Of a stretch of DNA of 64,000 nt, positions 49,206-61,277 are shown in pieces. A program made the position numbers and the translations under genes. Source of the stretch: Sipunculus nudus (lineage: Eukaryota > Annelida > Sipuncula > Golfingiida > Sipunculidae); NCBI GenBank assembly GCA_026874595.1, contig CM049306.1, forward strand, positions 57,285,519 to 57,349,518, in the 5' to 3' direction. How positions within the stretch are numbered: the first letter of the stretch is position 1; every line of letters begins with the position of its first letter. The notes under the pieces were generated by a model. That model was not told the DNA's origin and ran no database searches. It saw only the letters and a list, made by a program, of their open reading frames with translations.

Positions 49206-49830
49206 TTAGTTAATAATCTTAGAAAGAAAACCGCGACAGCGTATTTTAAAGGACGCAGTCTCTAACATTTGTGAGTTGTCGCATGTCCTTCTTTGGTCTT
49301 GTTTTGATGGACCTTGACATAAGACCCGGCCTGTTGGCCCTACAGAAGATGATACCAGGGTTCAAGTGTGACGGACTGCAACCCTAGAACCTTTAATTTA
49401 AAGAATGAATGCCACAGTTAGCAGTGCCATGTGTAAGCTGTTCCCCTCGCCGTGCCCTAACAATGAACCTTCGTCAATTGGTATAGACGATGGCAACACA
49501 TGTTCCAAGACCGACCTCTGATGTCACTACAACGATGTTCAGTAACACGTGTGGCGTCCCACAACCCCCCGCTGTCACGTGATCATTTCATTGTGATTGG
49601 GCCGTTAAAAAGTGAAAAGGACAGTGGTTTTAGAACTCTTGATGAACTGCGGGTGGGCAAACTTGTTGGACTGACCAAGGTCGGATGTCAAGAGAGCATG
49701 CGTGTGATGAAGACAAAATGCTTGTTAGGAGCGGGGCACAGGTGTGTGCCGCGGAAAAGGCTTTCTCACGCCAACAAAGTTTACGTGACAACGCGTGACG
49801 TAAGACTTGTTCATTGGCATCTTGGTGGTA
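49206..49830. promoter_or_regulatory. GC-richer non-coding island K, upstream of fezf
   Basis: Motifs include CCTTTAATTTAAAGAATG (about 49391), CCCTAACAATGAACC (SOX-type), GTCAATTGGTATAG, CTGTCACGTGATCATTTC (E-box) and CATTGTGATTGG (SOX plus CCAAT). A 140-codon frame (49500-49922) overlaps it. It has no recognisable domain and runs on into AT-rich DNA, so I treat the block as regulatory rather than coding. Confidence 0.4.
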
Positions 49831-51350
49831 ATGAAATTTTCGAAATTTCTATAGGCCTTTATGTCTGCTCACCTGTTACTTATAACTGCATGTATGTTAG
49901 ATCACTTAAGTTCCATCAATAGTTCAGCATATGAATAATTTGTACCTGAATGCATGAGTGTGAATTAACGCTACCATATGCAACTGAATACAAATTATAA
50001 AGGCCATTCGTTCATTTGCACTAACATATTTGTATGGTACGTGCATGACATATAAGTAACTTCATACCACTGCATGTGCAATTTATAAATACAAAATTTA
50101 TTACGACATGGACTTGCTTAATTTATAATTGTTTAAAGGAAATGAATGTTTAGTATATTCTCTTGGTTACTTTCTGAGGATAAGCATAGGCCTATAATTT
50201 GGCAAAAATTTCTTTAATATATATTTTTATATATGGGACTCTAGCTTTTTATTAATATATAATCCATTAAATGTTGAGAAAATCACGTATATTATAGAAA
50301 GCTCAATGTAGTATATGTTATATATTTGGTATAATAATTAACAAATGAGATATTACTTATTTGAGTCCTACAAGTTTTCTGTACTTAATTTAGAACTAGA
50401 ATTGTGAAAAGTTGTACAAGAAAACAAAAGCAACACACGAATATTTATACAACAAAAACGGATTATATTTCTATATTTTATATAGAAGATTGTCTGGGAA
50501 CATTACAGGCGCTAACACTTAATTTGAAGCACTACAATGAACAAATATAATGTCGAGGAGGGTTTTCTGAATGAAACATGGTGCATTGCCTAATTTGGTT
50601 TTAATATAAAGATATTAAACATATATTTATATAGAATTCTCACATAACATGAATATCCAATGTTGCAAAGATATTAAAATTCACACGTACATTCAGCTTC
50701 CTAAACTTTTAGAAAATCATAAAGATCAGGAACAGTGTCAATGTCACAACTGATCGCGAAATATATAACTGCATGCATTACAAAATCAGCCAAAAAGCAA
50801 AAATGAGAAGGTCGCAATGGTTTATATATTTGATCGTGATATATAAGCTCTCATATGACAGCCAGAGGGAAAAAGAAACATACGGGAGGCCAAAAAAAAA
50901 CACATGGAGAAAGCCGGGGAGTGAAAAGAGGAAACTGGTAAAATAGAAAGTATGGAGTTAAAAAGTTTCCTTGAATCAGGCAAGAATCTAACCTAATGCA
51001 TAACAAATGACTTCATGTTGGAAATGAATATGGAGGGATTAAATGCAAAGCAGCAGGAAAAGGCAATATAGATATAGGAGAACTTAACAAAGTTCCTCGA
51101 ATTTCATGCATTCATGTTAGAAAACAGAATTATGTATAAGAGAAGACAGTCTTACATTTGAATGTATACACATTCGAAATGTGTGTATATGCAAACACAA
51201 TGTTAATGCATTTGAAAGATTAAATAAACCTATGGTTTAAACATGAATACATATATTGTGTTAACATATGTTCACACTTCTAATAAACAGATAATAACAC
51301 TGATCACCTAAACATTCTTGTGTCCACACTTACATGATTAACATGTTTAA
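49831..51350. other. AT-rich intergenic DNA
   Basis: AT-rich with a purine-rich stretch at 50860-51120. No gene, RNA or mobile element recognised. Confidence 0.5.
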
Positions 51351-51770
51351 GGTTTGACTCTGCGCATGCAAGAGCTTTGTGGCAGGTGTTGGTCCGACTG
51401 AGGTTTACGTCAGACAGTTGGAGCTAATTCAATGGGTGTAACTGATAATCATCGCACCGTACCCTGTAAATATGACCCGAGCAATTCTGTAAAAGACCAA
51501 CAGGGTTTGGACTCTGTCATTAAGGCTATCTCAAATTGGCCTAAATCAGTTTAATACAAGCCTGTCAACATAGTTCAACAAGGGCATCTCTGATATTTGT
51601 GCATGTAATGTAACACTGGCTAATATTCGTGTGAAAAGGAGGGGCCTGCTAAATGGTCGGACAAAACCCACCAACTGTTGTCCCCTGCCTCGTTCTGACC
51701 CACCAAGGTCACTCTCCAGTCAGTGTGCATGATCCAAGGATGTGTAATTCAATATGGCTTTGAATGTTAG
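51351..51770. promoter_or_regulatory. GC-richer non-coding island L, upstream of fezf
   Basis: Contains GGAGCTAATTCAATGGG (about 51420), CTGATAATCATCG, GGTTTACGTCAGACAG and CCACCAAGGTCAC (ERR/SF1-type half-site, about 51702). No open frame of note. Candidate enhancer about 6 kb upstream of the start codon. Confidence 0.35.
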
Positions 51771-52040
51771 GAGGTTATTTTCTTCTCGTTAAAGACATTT
51801 CATCATACATACTTGTACACTTCTTTCGTATACATGATGATTATCTATTTAATTAATCTTATTTATACAGGGTTAGGCTGTCTGCAAGGTCCGCCACACG
51901 GCCTTGTTATAGATACAGTTTATACTAAGTAAAATCATGTAAAATACAATGATGATTAGATTAAATATAAGATAAGATGATACAGCATTATAATATATGT
52001 GATAAGAAACATGAACATATATATATAATCATCGCATTGT

Positions 52041-52460
52041 GTACTAGTGATGTACCGAATAATCGATAAAATCAGTGATTTGTCGTTTTCTTTCAAATTC
52101 GATTAAATCGATAGCATTTCTGCATTATCGATTAAGACCGATTATGTGTGTACATGTAAAGAATCTAATCCTGTCGGAGATATACGAACACAAAGTAACA
52201 AACGGCATCAAAACGGAACCTTGCGCATGCAGCCAACAATCGTCCGACGGCAAGTCGACCAAGAATGCGGCTGGATTAATGGTTTCATTATGCATGAATA
52301 CTGATGTACATGTCACAATATTTACTGGGATAAATATTTTAGGTACCAGAATACATCAGATTTTAAAGAAATATAGAAAGTAGGCCTACTTTAAAAAAAT
52401 CGATTAATAATCGAGCATGGATCGTTTTTATTTTCAATCATCTATCATGATTTTAAAACA
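52041..52460. mobile_element. hAT-like remnant with ATCGATTA-rich ends
   Basis: The left end CTAGTGATGTACCGAATAAT resembles the TAGTGATGCACCGAAT-type terminus of some hAT elements. AATCGATTA-type strings follow on both sides (52058-52140 and 52400-52425). A 102-codon frame (52075-52383) lies between, with no recognisable transposase motif. The right terminus is not evident. Confidence 0.45.
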
Positions 52461-52840
52461 ATTTCCTGCCAATTTTGTGTACCATATATATAGTTTACAT
52501 ATTACTTGAAACACCACGCCAAAGACGAGTTTCTGGTATGTATGAAGAACACTTATATGTGTGAGTAAAAATGATAATTTAGCTGACACCATATACTAAT
52601 CGCCTGATCTATTGAGTCTGTGCCGATTGGCTTTTGGCAATGCCTATATAATACGTGTACACACATTTGACAAACGTGATTATGGCAAAACAGAATATAT
52701 TAAGTAAAATTTATCCAAAATTTGTTATTGTATACTTTAAACTTCGAATTTGTGAATTGACAGAGTTTAAAGACGCCATTCCTTTATTTTTCTAGCAAAC
52801 TCTGTTTTCAGAATATTTATGGTACAAATGTTTAATCAGC

Positions 52841-52960
52841 GACGGATTAATCTGACTTTTATTCGTCCGTCTATGACGGGACGTATTATGGTATACCCAT
52901 TGTCCGTCCGTTTGTCTGCCGTCCGTATATATGTCCGTTCGTCCGTGACTGTTATAGTGG
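52841..52960. repeat. GTCCGTCCGT-rich repeat
   Basis: GACGGGACGTATTATGGTAT, followed by degenerate TCCGTCCG units. This combination is widespread in molluscan and other invertebrate repeats. The small frame across it is an artefact. Confidence 0.55.
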
Positions 52961-54533
52961 CGGGGTTTTACCGAGGTTTTGATGGATTTTCACTATACGC
53001 AAGCACAATTACTACTCACCAATAGATTATCTCGCCCGTGTTGGATTATTGGGAATATCTACACATGTTTAATAAGGTCAGAGGTCACTACATAGGCTAC
53101 TTTGCGCATGTTTTGCGTTCACTACGCACTAGAAAACATGATAATAACGAGTTGATCCATTGCTTATATAATACACGCATGTTGCCTAATCATTTATCAA
53201 GAGGACTATACACAAGGGTAAAAAAATTACCACGCACACGGTACTTAAACAAGAAGACAAACCATTATCACTCTGAATATATCCTAACAAATGCCAACCT
53301 TTTTTGTTTTTAAGTTTCCTTAAGCGACTATCGCTTTTCCTGTTAAACCTATATACATATTTATATATGCAAATTACAATATTAAAACAAACATACAGTT
53401 AGTTCCGAATGATGAATACAATATATGTTAAAGCTAATTTATATAGTAAAAGCACCAATATTTTCTCTTTAATTACGTTAAAAAAAGGAACATAAACATT
53501 CACGCTAAATTTTAACAATTTTCTAATTGGCATAATGTACCTGCGATTCGTCAACTCAAATCCTTATATTTAATAAATTTATGTTTTAAATTATAACAAA
53601 AATTGATGTTTAGAAACCTCATATACAAAATCCTGTTTGTCTATGGCTAAGAGGCATAAATTTTGTTATTCACCTATATATAAGTGCAAACAATCCTAAC
53701 ATTCATCTATCATGAAGAACTGATTCATCCATATAAACCTTCTAGGACCTTATAATGTCATGCAGGTGACAGCCACATGTTAGCGCAGCTAAAGACCTAC
53801 AGGATCTCATGTGGTTACAGAGCATTCTATGCAACTGGACAATTCATTATGGAACGCTCTTCCTCTGGACATAGATCTAGTCTACCCATGCCACTTTTCC
53901 TATCAAAACTGGAAACATATTCTTTCGGAGAATCTTTCATATATATAAGGATTGAGTGATAATAGACTGATACTTTTATTTATTGTGTTCTTTTTATTGA
54001 AGTATACTTTTAAATATTTTTTCCTAAATTTTAAAGGTTTTTACGCAACATTTTCTGCAGTTTCTTTGTATTTTATACTTTCTTATTATTCTGCAAAGCG
54101 CCTTTAAGTATTTTATAATGAATTTGGCGCTCCATAAATTTTTATTAATAATAAATAATATTGTGATATTAAGAAGAAGCATACTTCTTCATCAGATTGA
54201 GGTTTCCTCTCATGTAATCAAATATGCAAATTTTCTACCTGAATATGTACGATGCGCCAAAAGAATGTCTACTGGAACAATTAGCAATAAGTAATATGAA
54301 AGAATTTTGGTATAGTGACGTTAATCGAATTGTTCTGGCTATAGGGTACCATACTCATTATGGAGATATTAGTTCTACTTTGCATTTTGGCACCTATTTA
54401 AACAATTGGCCCAAACCCTTTGCTGTCCTACACTTGTGGTATACCAATAATTTTGACATGTGACCTATGGCATCCGCAATTTAGTGTAGGCAAAATGACA
54501 GCCTCCATTCCGGTTTCGAGAAGCTAGGCCTAC
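52961..54533. other. AT-rich intergenic DNA
   Basis: AT-rich. Small frames (53038-53313, 53777-53959, 54224-54463) have no recognisable domains. Confidence 0.45.
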
Positions 54534-54911
54534 ATGGGAGAAGGGCGAAGGGATGTGACAAGAGAGTATTTCGAGGACATCGTCCAGTCGAGATTCTATC
54601 TGCGGACAGTTTCGTGGCAAGAGGAGGTTTATTGGTTACATTTTAGGTATTTCGGAGTACTGCGGTATACAAATATAATCAAGGAATGTCGGAACATTCT
54701 TGGTCCTGTGCCATCTCCCCTGGTGGCGATACTTTGCAAAACCCTGCTGTAGGAGGCAGTGGATAAGTGGAATGAGTTTCAGAACGAAGGTGGTGTGACC
54801 ACTGCGGAGGGAGAGTCTCTGTTTCCTGGCTCTGTTATTATCATTCATGGTGCTCATATTACTAACAACACTCGTAAAACACCAGACGGTGGGCCAACCC
54901 CGGATATATAA
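54534..54911 (+). pseudogene. Broken open frame, possible decayed exon
   Basis: An ATG-started frame runs 72 codons (54534-54752), rich in charged and aromatic residues (for example REYFEDIVQSRFYL). After a single in-frame TAG the same frame continues for about 52 more codons, to a TAA at 54909-54911, through EAVDKWNEFQNEGG and SVIIIHGAHITNNT. Base composition is more balanced than in the flanks and third positions vary. I recognise no family. It could be a decayed gene or transposon exon, or chance. A 116-codon minus-strand frame overlaps and weakens the case. Confidence 0.22.
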
Positions 54912-56100
54912 TTTTAGGCCGAAGGGAACATCCTTTATCCTTCTGAGAAAAAGAGTAGTATAAAAATGAGCCACAGATGTCGCCACCTATTGATAATTTC
55001 TTCAAAGTAACTTACATTCCTCTCCAACATGAATAAAAATAAAAGATTTTTATTTATTAGGGCTTCCATTTCGCATCTACTATAAATAACCGATGTACGT
55101 ATACTCAATATTTTGATGTTTAATATTATATGCTTCTGTGCATTATTCACCGACCCTGCAACTATTAGTTGATCTAAGTTGAACTGGACATTGGGCACTC
55201 CAACCATCATTCGCTGGTACTGTGTTTTATAGTCCGTTTCATCCCCTCATGTCCACCTGTTTTTGCTATGAAATTTTTAATTATTCATTTTAAGGGAAAC
55301 AATTATAGTGGAGAGAAGAGGATTAAAGGACCTAATTTTCAACAAGGTAAATAAATGTCTACCTAACACCATATTAAAGAAACAGAAATATTTTTAAAAT
55401 ATGAGAAATCAGTCTACATTTTACAATATATCAGACCAACTTATGGCGGTCAAGGTATTGGTCACATGCAAAAACAACCTCAATTTACAGCTGCTGATCG
55501 GACGATGTCATGTAACCACTCTAAGAATTATAACCAGTTAAAACAAAAATGGGTACTCATGCAGGGACACATCATATCTGCCAGATCACTGTGAAGAGAT
55601 TAAAAATATGTAGTTTTCTAGGGTTTAATTGAAAAATATAAACTTTTATGAAAATTATCTAAAAAAAATAACAGGTGGACACCAGGTGGTGAAACAGACT
55701 TTAGTTTGAGTGTGTTTTCTTCTCATAAATGATTTTGGTTTATAATGGAATTTACAGAAGCTACAATATTCTGAAATAAATCGCATATGCGCATTAGAAG
55801 AATTTCCTGCAGGTTTTGCATTTTAAATGAATTGTTTATTTCGAAACTGTTTTAATATGCAACATGACAACTCTTGCTTTTTCCAAAATTGCCACATGGT
55901 TTGGTTTTGGAGGTCACAGTTTACCCTACATGGCTTTTTTAATAAATACACACTTAATTTCTAATTTTTCCATGAACAAAGCAGTTTCTTTCAAGCATTT
56001 CATCATATATATATTGTTTGGGATTTCCACGTGTTTCACACATAAATCACAAATACAAACATGCATGTATATTAATTATATCTTAACTTCTTGAGCATCT
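54912..56100. other. AT-rich intergenic DNA
   Basis: Nothing recognised. Confidence 0.5.
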
Positions 56101-56700
56101 TGGCCGAACATATATAGTTAATGACAAGGTTGCAACAGCGTTATTGGTAAGAGTTATCGGATTGGTCGCCAGACGGCAGCAGCCTATGGCACTGAAAAAT
56201 TCAACCACAATGTTGTCAGAATACATAAGATGTAGTAAAAATGAATCTTGATCATAATTGACGGTGGTAGCACTCAACCATGGTCACGTTATCCTTCTGT
56301 GGCCACGCCTAGGAAGTGCCCAATATATGGAGCGATATCATGTGTTCTTAGGGGGTCGTTTTCCACATTACCTGCAAAACCCAGTGATATGTGACATTAT
56401 TTCGGGAAGAGTCGATTGCAGTGTCATTTATCGGAAAATACACTAGTAAAGTCGATCCAGGTTAACTCGGCCAATGGGAAACCTGTCCGATGCCCAAGGA
56501 CCTTTCTAAACGCAAGATCGGGTAATATGCTAGTTACCGTAAAGGCTGCATCAGCAAAATCCATTTCTCAGATTTTTTCATCAAAATACATATTATGTGG
56601 ATCCCATGTGATCGATAATATCCTTGCTGTTGTTCATACTTGGCTCCATGCTGTGTTCACAGCCTCTGTTGCTCCACATTCCCAGTGGTCACTGAAAGGT
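56101..56700. other. Moderately GC-rich segment, unclassified
   Basis: Balanced composition with open frames on the plus strand (56258-56446, 56416-56808) that lack domains. It could be a weak regulatory island or a repeat fragment. Confidence 0.3.
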
Positions 56701-57686
56701 AAACACACACGTACGCACATACACACACCTGATGACTATAATATACATGTATACCATTACCTGATGTCAACCAATATACAGGACATATTAAACCTACTTT
56801 TGTTTTGATTTTTTTTTTTAATTTACTGACACCAACCATGACGTGGAACTTCCAACAGAGCATAACACAAGGCGGTTTCTTCCTCTGGGCGGTTCTTAAG
56901 CCATTAATTCCTTGCACAGCCATCCTGCTTATGTTCACGCTTTACCTGGATATGGTGGAGACCACACACGGTATACACCACCCGGTTCAAATAAATAAAT
57001 AATTGCGGATTTCTCAGTCAGACACCGCATATTGGAATCCCTGCATGTTTGAAACAGAAAGAAGACAATTTCAGCGCGAGTGTACGGGATGCATATTTTG
57101 TATTTTTAAAGTATTAACCTTGAAGTAACTTCTAATGAAATAATGATTAGATCCCCCCCCCCCCCCCCACCGACTCTTAAGCCAGGATGACCGTGATTAC
57201 GGGCGAGTTGTCTGGACCGTGTTTTTTTTTTCTCTTACGTGCTGCCACCTGTCTTTTTTTTAAACATTTATAATCCTCTTTCTCTTTGTATGTATTTGCT
57301 TTACTGTCTCTCTCTTTTCTTCTGTCTGCCTATATATCTGTTTATTTTTTATCTGTATATTTACATTTATTAATTAAAATTACATGTAATAATGTTCTCT
57401 CCTTAATTCATTTATTATTTTTATTGTAACCCTTGCGATTCGTCTTGAATTACAGACGGTATTTTTATTTTGGCAATTCTCCAGGTTGTTGTTTTCGTCC
57501 GCATTGAACCGCTTGAAAAAATAAAAAGGAACACAGGTCGTTAAGTTAATACGCCTATGCCTGAGTGCTAATATACAGTTTCCTCATGTTGTGTCTGCTG
57601 ACATTGGTTTCTGAAATGATTATCTTGAAAAAAAAGTTGTAAAAATATCGGTGGACTGTGGTTGTGTAACGGTGTCAGTACTAGTA
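56701..57686. other. Intergenic, nothing recognised
   Basis: Contains a C-run at about 57152-57169. Small frames at 56657-57002 oppose one another and have no domains. Confidence 0.45.
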
Positions 57687-58686
57687 AAATTAAAATAACT
57701 AAATGATAAGAACAAACATGGAGTTATGATATAAGATGGAGTGAACACTCCCTGGTTCAGGGCAGGTCCGATGTTACTTAGAAAAGGTGATAAAAGCCAC
57801 ACACGTAGGTGTAATACCCGGGACGCGTCAGTGTATGCGCCAAGTCACTGCCAGCTTCTTCTTGTATTATATCTCCATGGAACAAAGAGGAAAATTGATT
57901 GACATATTTTTTAGGGCATTAGGTTCTTGTAGACAGAAATATTAATCACCTCTTGTACATTCCATTATTAAGCGATATTATGTTCAACGGAATATCGTGA
58001 CGACGAGTAAAAAAATAGTCATCTGTGCACAAAGCAAAGAAATCGAATAGCAGCGCCATCTGTGGGCTAAGTGTAAAACCATTAAGGCAGGCCAGGGCTA
58101 TCATGTATATAACAAGCCTGATTTACCGACAGTCATGTCATTAGCCAGTTGAGCTCAATATATACGTGACGAGTGGCAGGTTTTACATTTGAAAAAAAAC
58201 TTGCCTATAGCTGCAGTCCGCAAACTATCGTCGATATATAAAAATATAAACAAATATACTAGTATGTGTGTGTGTTCTGTAGACATTGGGGTGGCACTTG
58301 GACCCAAGGTTTGAGATCAATTTTAAATTGTGCTGAAGTACGCGCTTTTGACAATACTTATTTTTTTTGCACGATGATACAGGGAAAATGGTAACAATGT
58401 AGAATTAATAGGTACTATTATTTATTTATTTGTATAAAGCCAAATAATCATAATAAACAATAAATATGTCAGCTGTGGGAAATACGAGTAGATTATGAAT
58501 GGCTGGCAGTGCATCTGCTGTCAATGTCCTTTGTCTGGTTAAAGAGTGAAAGTCAATTTAAAATAACTAAATAATTAGAACAAACATGGAGTTATAATAT
58601 ACGAAGGAATGAGCACTCCCTGTTACTTAGAAAAGGTAATAAAAGCCACACACGTAGGTGTAATACCCGGGACGCGTCAGTGCATG

Positions 58687-58992
58687 CGCCAAGTCACTGC
58701 CAGCTTCTTCTTGTATTATATCTCCATGGAACAAAGAGAAAAATTGATTGACATATTTTTAGGGCAATTAGTTCTTGTAGACAGGAATATTAATCACCTC
58801 TTGTACATTCCATTATTAAGCGATATTATGATTCAACGGAATATCGTGACGACAAGTGAAAAAAAGTCATCTGTGCACAAAGCAAAGCAATCGAATAGCA
58901 GCGCCATCTGTGGGCTAAGTGTAAAACCATTAAGGCAGGCCAGGGCTATCATGTATATAACAAGCCTGATTTACCGACAGTCATGTCATTAG
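58687..58992 (+). CDS. Repeat-encoded open frame, unit 2 (doubtful gene)
   Basis: A 102-codon frame beginning MRQVTASFFLYYISMEQREK is open here and again at 59532-59840 with only a few replacements. Unit 1 carries frame-disrupting indels. An upstream in-frame ATG at 58609 would extend it to 127 codons. The protein has no recognisable domain. Two copies that are both open may simply reflect very recent duplication. Confidence 0.2.
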   Translation, partial: RQVTASFFLYYISMEQREKLIDIFLGQLVLVDRNINHLLYIPLLSDIMIQRNIVTTSEKKSSVHKAKQSNSSAICGLSVKPLRQARAIMYITSLIYRQSCH

Positions 58993-59531
58993 CCAGTTGA
59001 GCTCAATATATACGTGACGAGTGGCAGGTTTTACATTTGAAAAAAAACTTGCCTATAGCTGCAGTCCGCAAACTATCGTCGATATATAAAAATATAAACA
59101 AATATACTAGTATGTGTGTGTGTTCTGTAGACATTGGGGTGGCACTTGGATCCAAGGTTTGAGATCAATTTTAAATTGTGCTGAAGTACGCGCTTTTGAC
59201 AATACTTATTTTTTTTGCACGATGATACAGGGAAAATGGTAACAATGTAGAATTAATAGGTACTATTTATTATTTATTTGTATAAAGCCAAATAATCATA
59301 ATAAACAATAAATATGTCAGCTGTGGGAAATACGAGTAGATTATGAATGGCTGGCAGTGCATCTGCTGTCAATGTCCTTTGTCTGGTTAAAGAGTGAAAG
59401 TCAATTTAAAATAACTAAATAATTAGAACAAACATGGAGTTATAATATACGAAGGAATAAGCACTCCCTGTTACTTAGAAAAGGTAATAAAAGCCACACA
59501 CGTAGGTGTAATACCCGGGACGCGTCAGTGC

Positions 59532-59840
59532 ATGCGCCAAGTCACTGCCAGCTTCTTCTTGTATTATATCTCCATGGAACAAAGAGAAAAATTGATTGAC
59601 ATATTTTTAGGGCAATCAGTTCTTGTAGACAGGAATATTAATCACCTCTTGTACATTCCATTATTAAGCGATATTATGATTGAACGGAATATCGTGACGA
59701 CAAGTGAAAAAAAGTCATCTGTGCACAAAGCAAAGAAATCGAATAGCAGCGCCATCTGTGGGTTAAGTGTAAAACCATTAAGGCAGGCCAGGGCTATCAT
59801 GTATACAGCAAGCCTAATTTACCAACATTCATGTCATTAG
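59532..59840 (+). CDS. Repeat-encoded open frame, unit 3 (doubtful gene)
   Basis: Counterpart of the 58687-58992 frame, the same length, differing at a handful of residues. Examples are GQS for GQL early on, MIE for MIQ in the middle and SLIYQHS for SLIYRQS near the end. No domain recognised and no promoter evidence. Treat as hypothetical at best. Confidence 0.2.
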   Translation: MRQVTASFFLYYISMEQREKLIDIFLGQSVLVDRNINHLLYIPLLSDIMIERNIVTTSEKKSSVHKAKKSNSSAICGLSVKPLRQARAIMYTASLIYQHSCH

Positions 59841-60497
59841 CAAGTTGAGCTCAATATACGTGACGAGTGGCAGGTTTCACAATTGGAAAAACTTGCCTAT
59901 AGCTGCAGTCTGCCAACAATCGTCGATATATAAAAATATAAACAAATATGCTGGTATATGTGTGTATGTTCTAGAGACATTTGGTTGGCACTTTGATCCA
60001 TGATTGGAGATCAAATTTTAAAATGTGCTGAAGAACGCGCTTTAATTCTTACTATACTTGTCGGGGTTTTTTTTCTGCATGATGATACAGGCAAATGGTA
60101 ACAATGTAGAATTAATAGGTACTTTTATTTATTCGTTTATTTGTAAAAGGCCAAATAATCATAATAAATTATTAGTATGTAAGCTGTGGGAGATAGGCCT
60201 ACGAGTAGATTATGCATGGCTGGCAGTGCACCTGCTGTCAATGTCCTTTGTCTGGTTAAAGAGTAAAAGTAAATTTAAAATAACTAAATAATTAGAACAA
60301 ACATGGAGTTATAATATACGAAGGAATGAGCACTCCCTGTTACTTAGAAAAGGTGATAAAAAGCCACAAACGTAGGTGTAACACCCGTTCTTGTAGACAG
60401 GAATAGTAATCACCTCTTGTACATTCCATTATTAAGCGATATTATGATTCAACGGAATATCGTGACGACAAGTGAAAAAAGTCATCTGTGCACAAAG

Positions 60498-61033
60498 GAC
60501 ACGTACGTTGCTGCATTTATTTTCCCTATATTACATCTATAAAACAACTGAGGTTTGGGCCTCTTTTTAAATAATTTTCAAAATAAATTCTGATATTTAA
60601 CTTTTTTTACCTAAAAATTTGTTGTTTCTTCAGTCAAACTAGACCAAGAAAAAGGGGGCTTGTGTATCTCCTTTTTTAACCATCCTGGCCCGAATGTAGT
60701 GAAGCCCAAAATACCTCACCAAGCAGTCCCAAACAACATCTCTTTGATTGGCCATAGATTAAAAAAAATTGACCAATACTGTCAATTTTATTGGAAATTA
60801 TGCTTAACATACTTAAAAATCAAACAATGGGATGTTTTTGATGCTCCACCACATGATGGCTAGAGCCAACCAGAGAAAGCCAGACCATTCACTACTCTCC
60901 TTCAGGGCTTGGTGACCCATGTAAACACAAATAGGACCACGTGATCCAAATAAACACAAATAGGACCACGTGATCCAAATAAACACAAATAGGACCACGT
61001 GATCCAAATAAACACAAATAGGACCACGTGATC
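60498..61033. mobile_element. 536-bp insertion in the fourth tandem unit
   Basis: The unit-type sequence TCATCTGTGCACAAAG stops at 60497 and resumes at 61034 with CAAAGCAAAGATATCGAATA. CAAAG is present on both sides (60493-60497 and 61034-61038), as expected of a 5-bp target duplication. The insert ends in a 29-bp tandem repeat. No inverted termini or coding motif are evident, so its class is unknown. Confidence 0.5.
60923..61033. repeat. 29-bp tandem repeat carrying CACGTG, about four units
   Basis: Repeats of AAACACAAATAGGACCACGT followed by GATCCAAAT. Copies are almost identical, and each holds one CACGTG E-box. The minus-strand frames here are artefacts of the repeat. Confidence 0.95.
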
Positions 61034-61277
61034 CAAAGCAAAGATATCGAATACCAGCGCCATCTGTGGGCTAAGTGTAAAATATACATATCGGTTTTCT
61101 GCATGATGATACAGGCAAATGGTAACAATGTAGAATTAATAGGTACTTTTATTTATTCGTTTATTTGTAAAAAGCCAAATAATCATAATAAATTATTAGT
61201 ATGTAAGCTGTGGGAAATATACGAGTAGATTATGCATGTCTGGCAATGCACCTGCTGTCAGTGTCCTTTGTTCGGTT
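61034..61277. repeat. Remainder of tandem unit 4 beyond the insertion
   Basis: Resumes with CAAAGATATCGAATACCAGC and GCCATCTGTGGGCTAAG, then lacks an internal block and joins TGCATGATGATACAGGC. It ends where TGTCCTTTGTTCGGTTGATG leaves the repeat consensus. Confidence 0.85.

Larger units (their letters stand above)
57687..60497. repeat. Tandem array of about 848-868-bp units
   Basis: Units start with TAAAATAACTAAAT at about 57691, 58559, 59407 and 60276. Landmarks such as AAAAGCCACACACGTAGGTG recur at about 57793, 58641 and 59489. Units 2 and 3 look almost identical and unit 1 carries more indels. The fourth lacks about 115 bp (from the GGGACGCGTCAG block to the GGCAATTAG block). It is then interrupted by an insertion at 60498 and resumes at 61034. 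A shared 102-codon frame is open in units 2 and 3 and broken in unit 1. Confidence 0.93.

Noticed and set aside
49500-49922. 140-codon plus-strand open frame
   Set aside because: No recognisable domain. It spans from a GC-rich island into AT-rich DNA without a change in character, and no splice or promoter signals support it.
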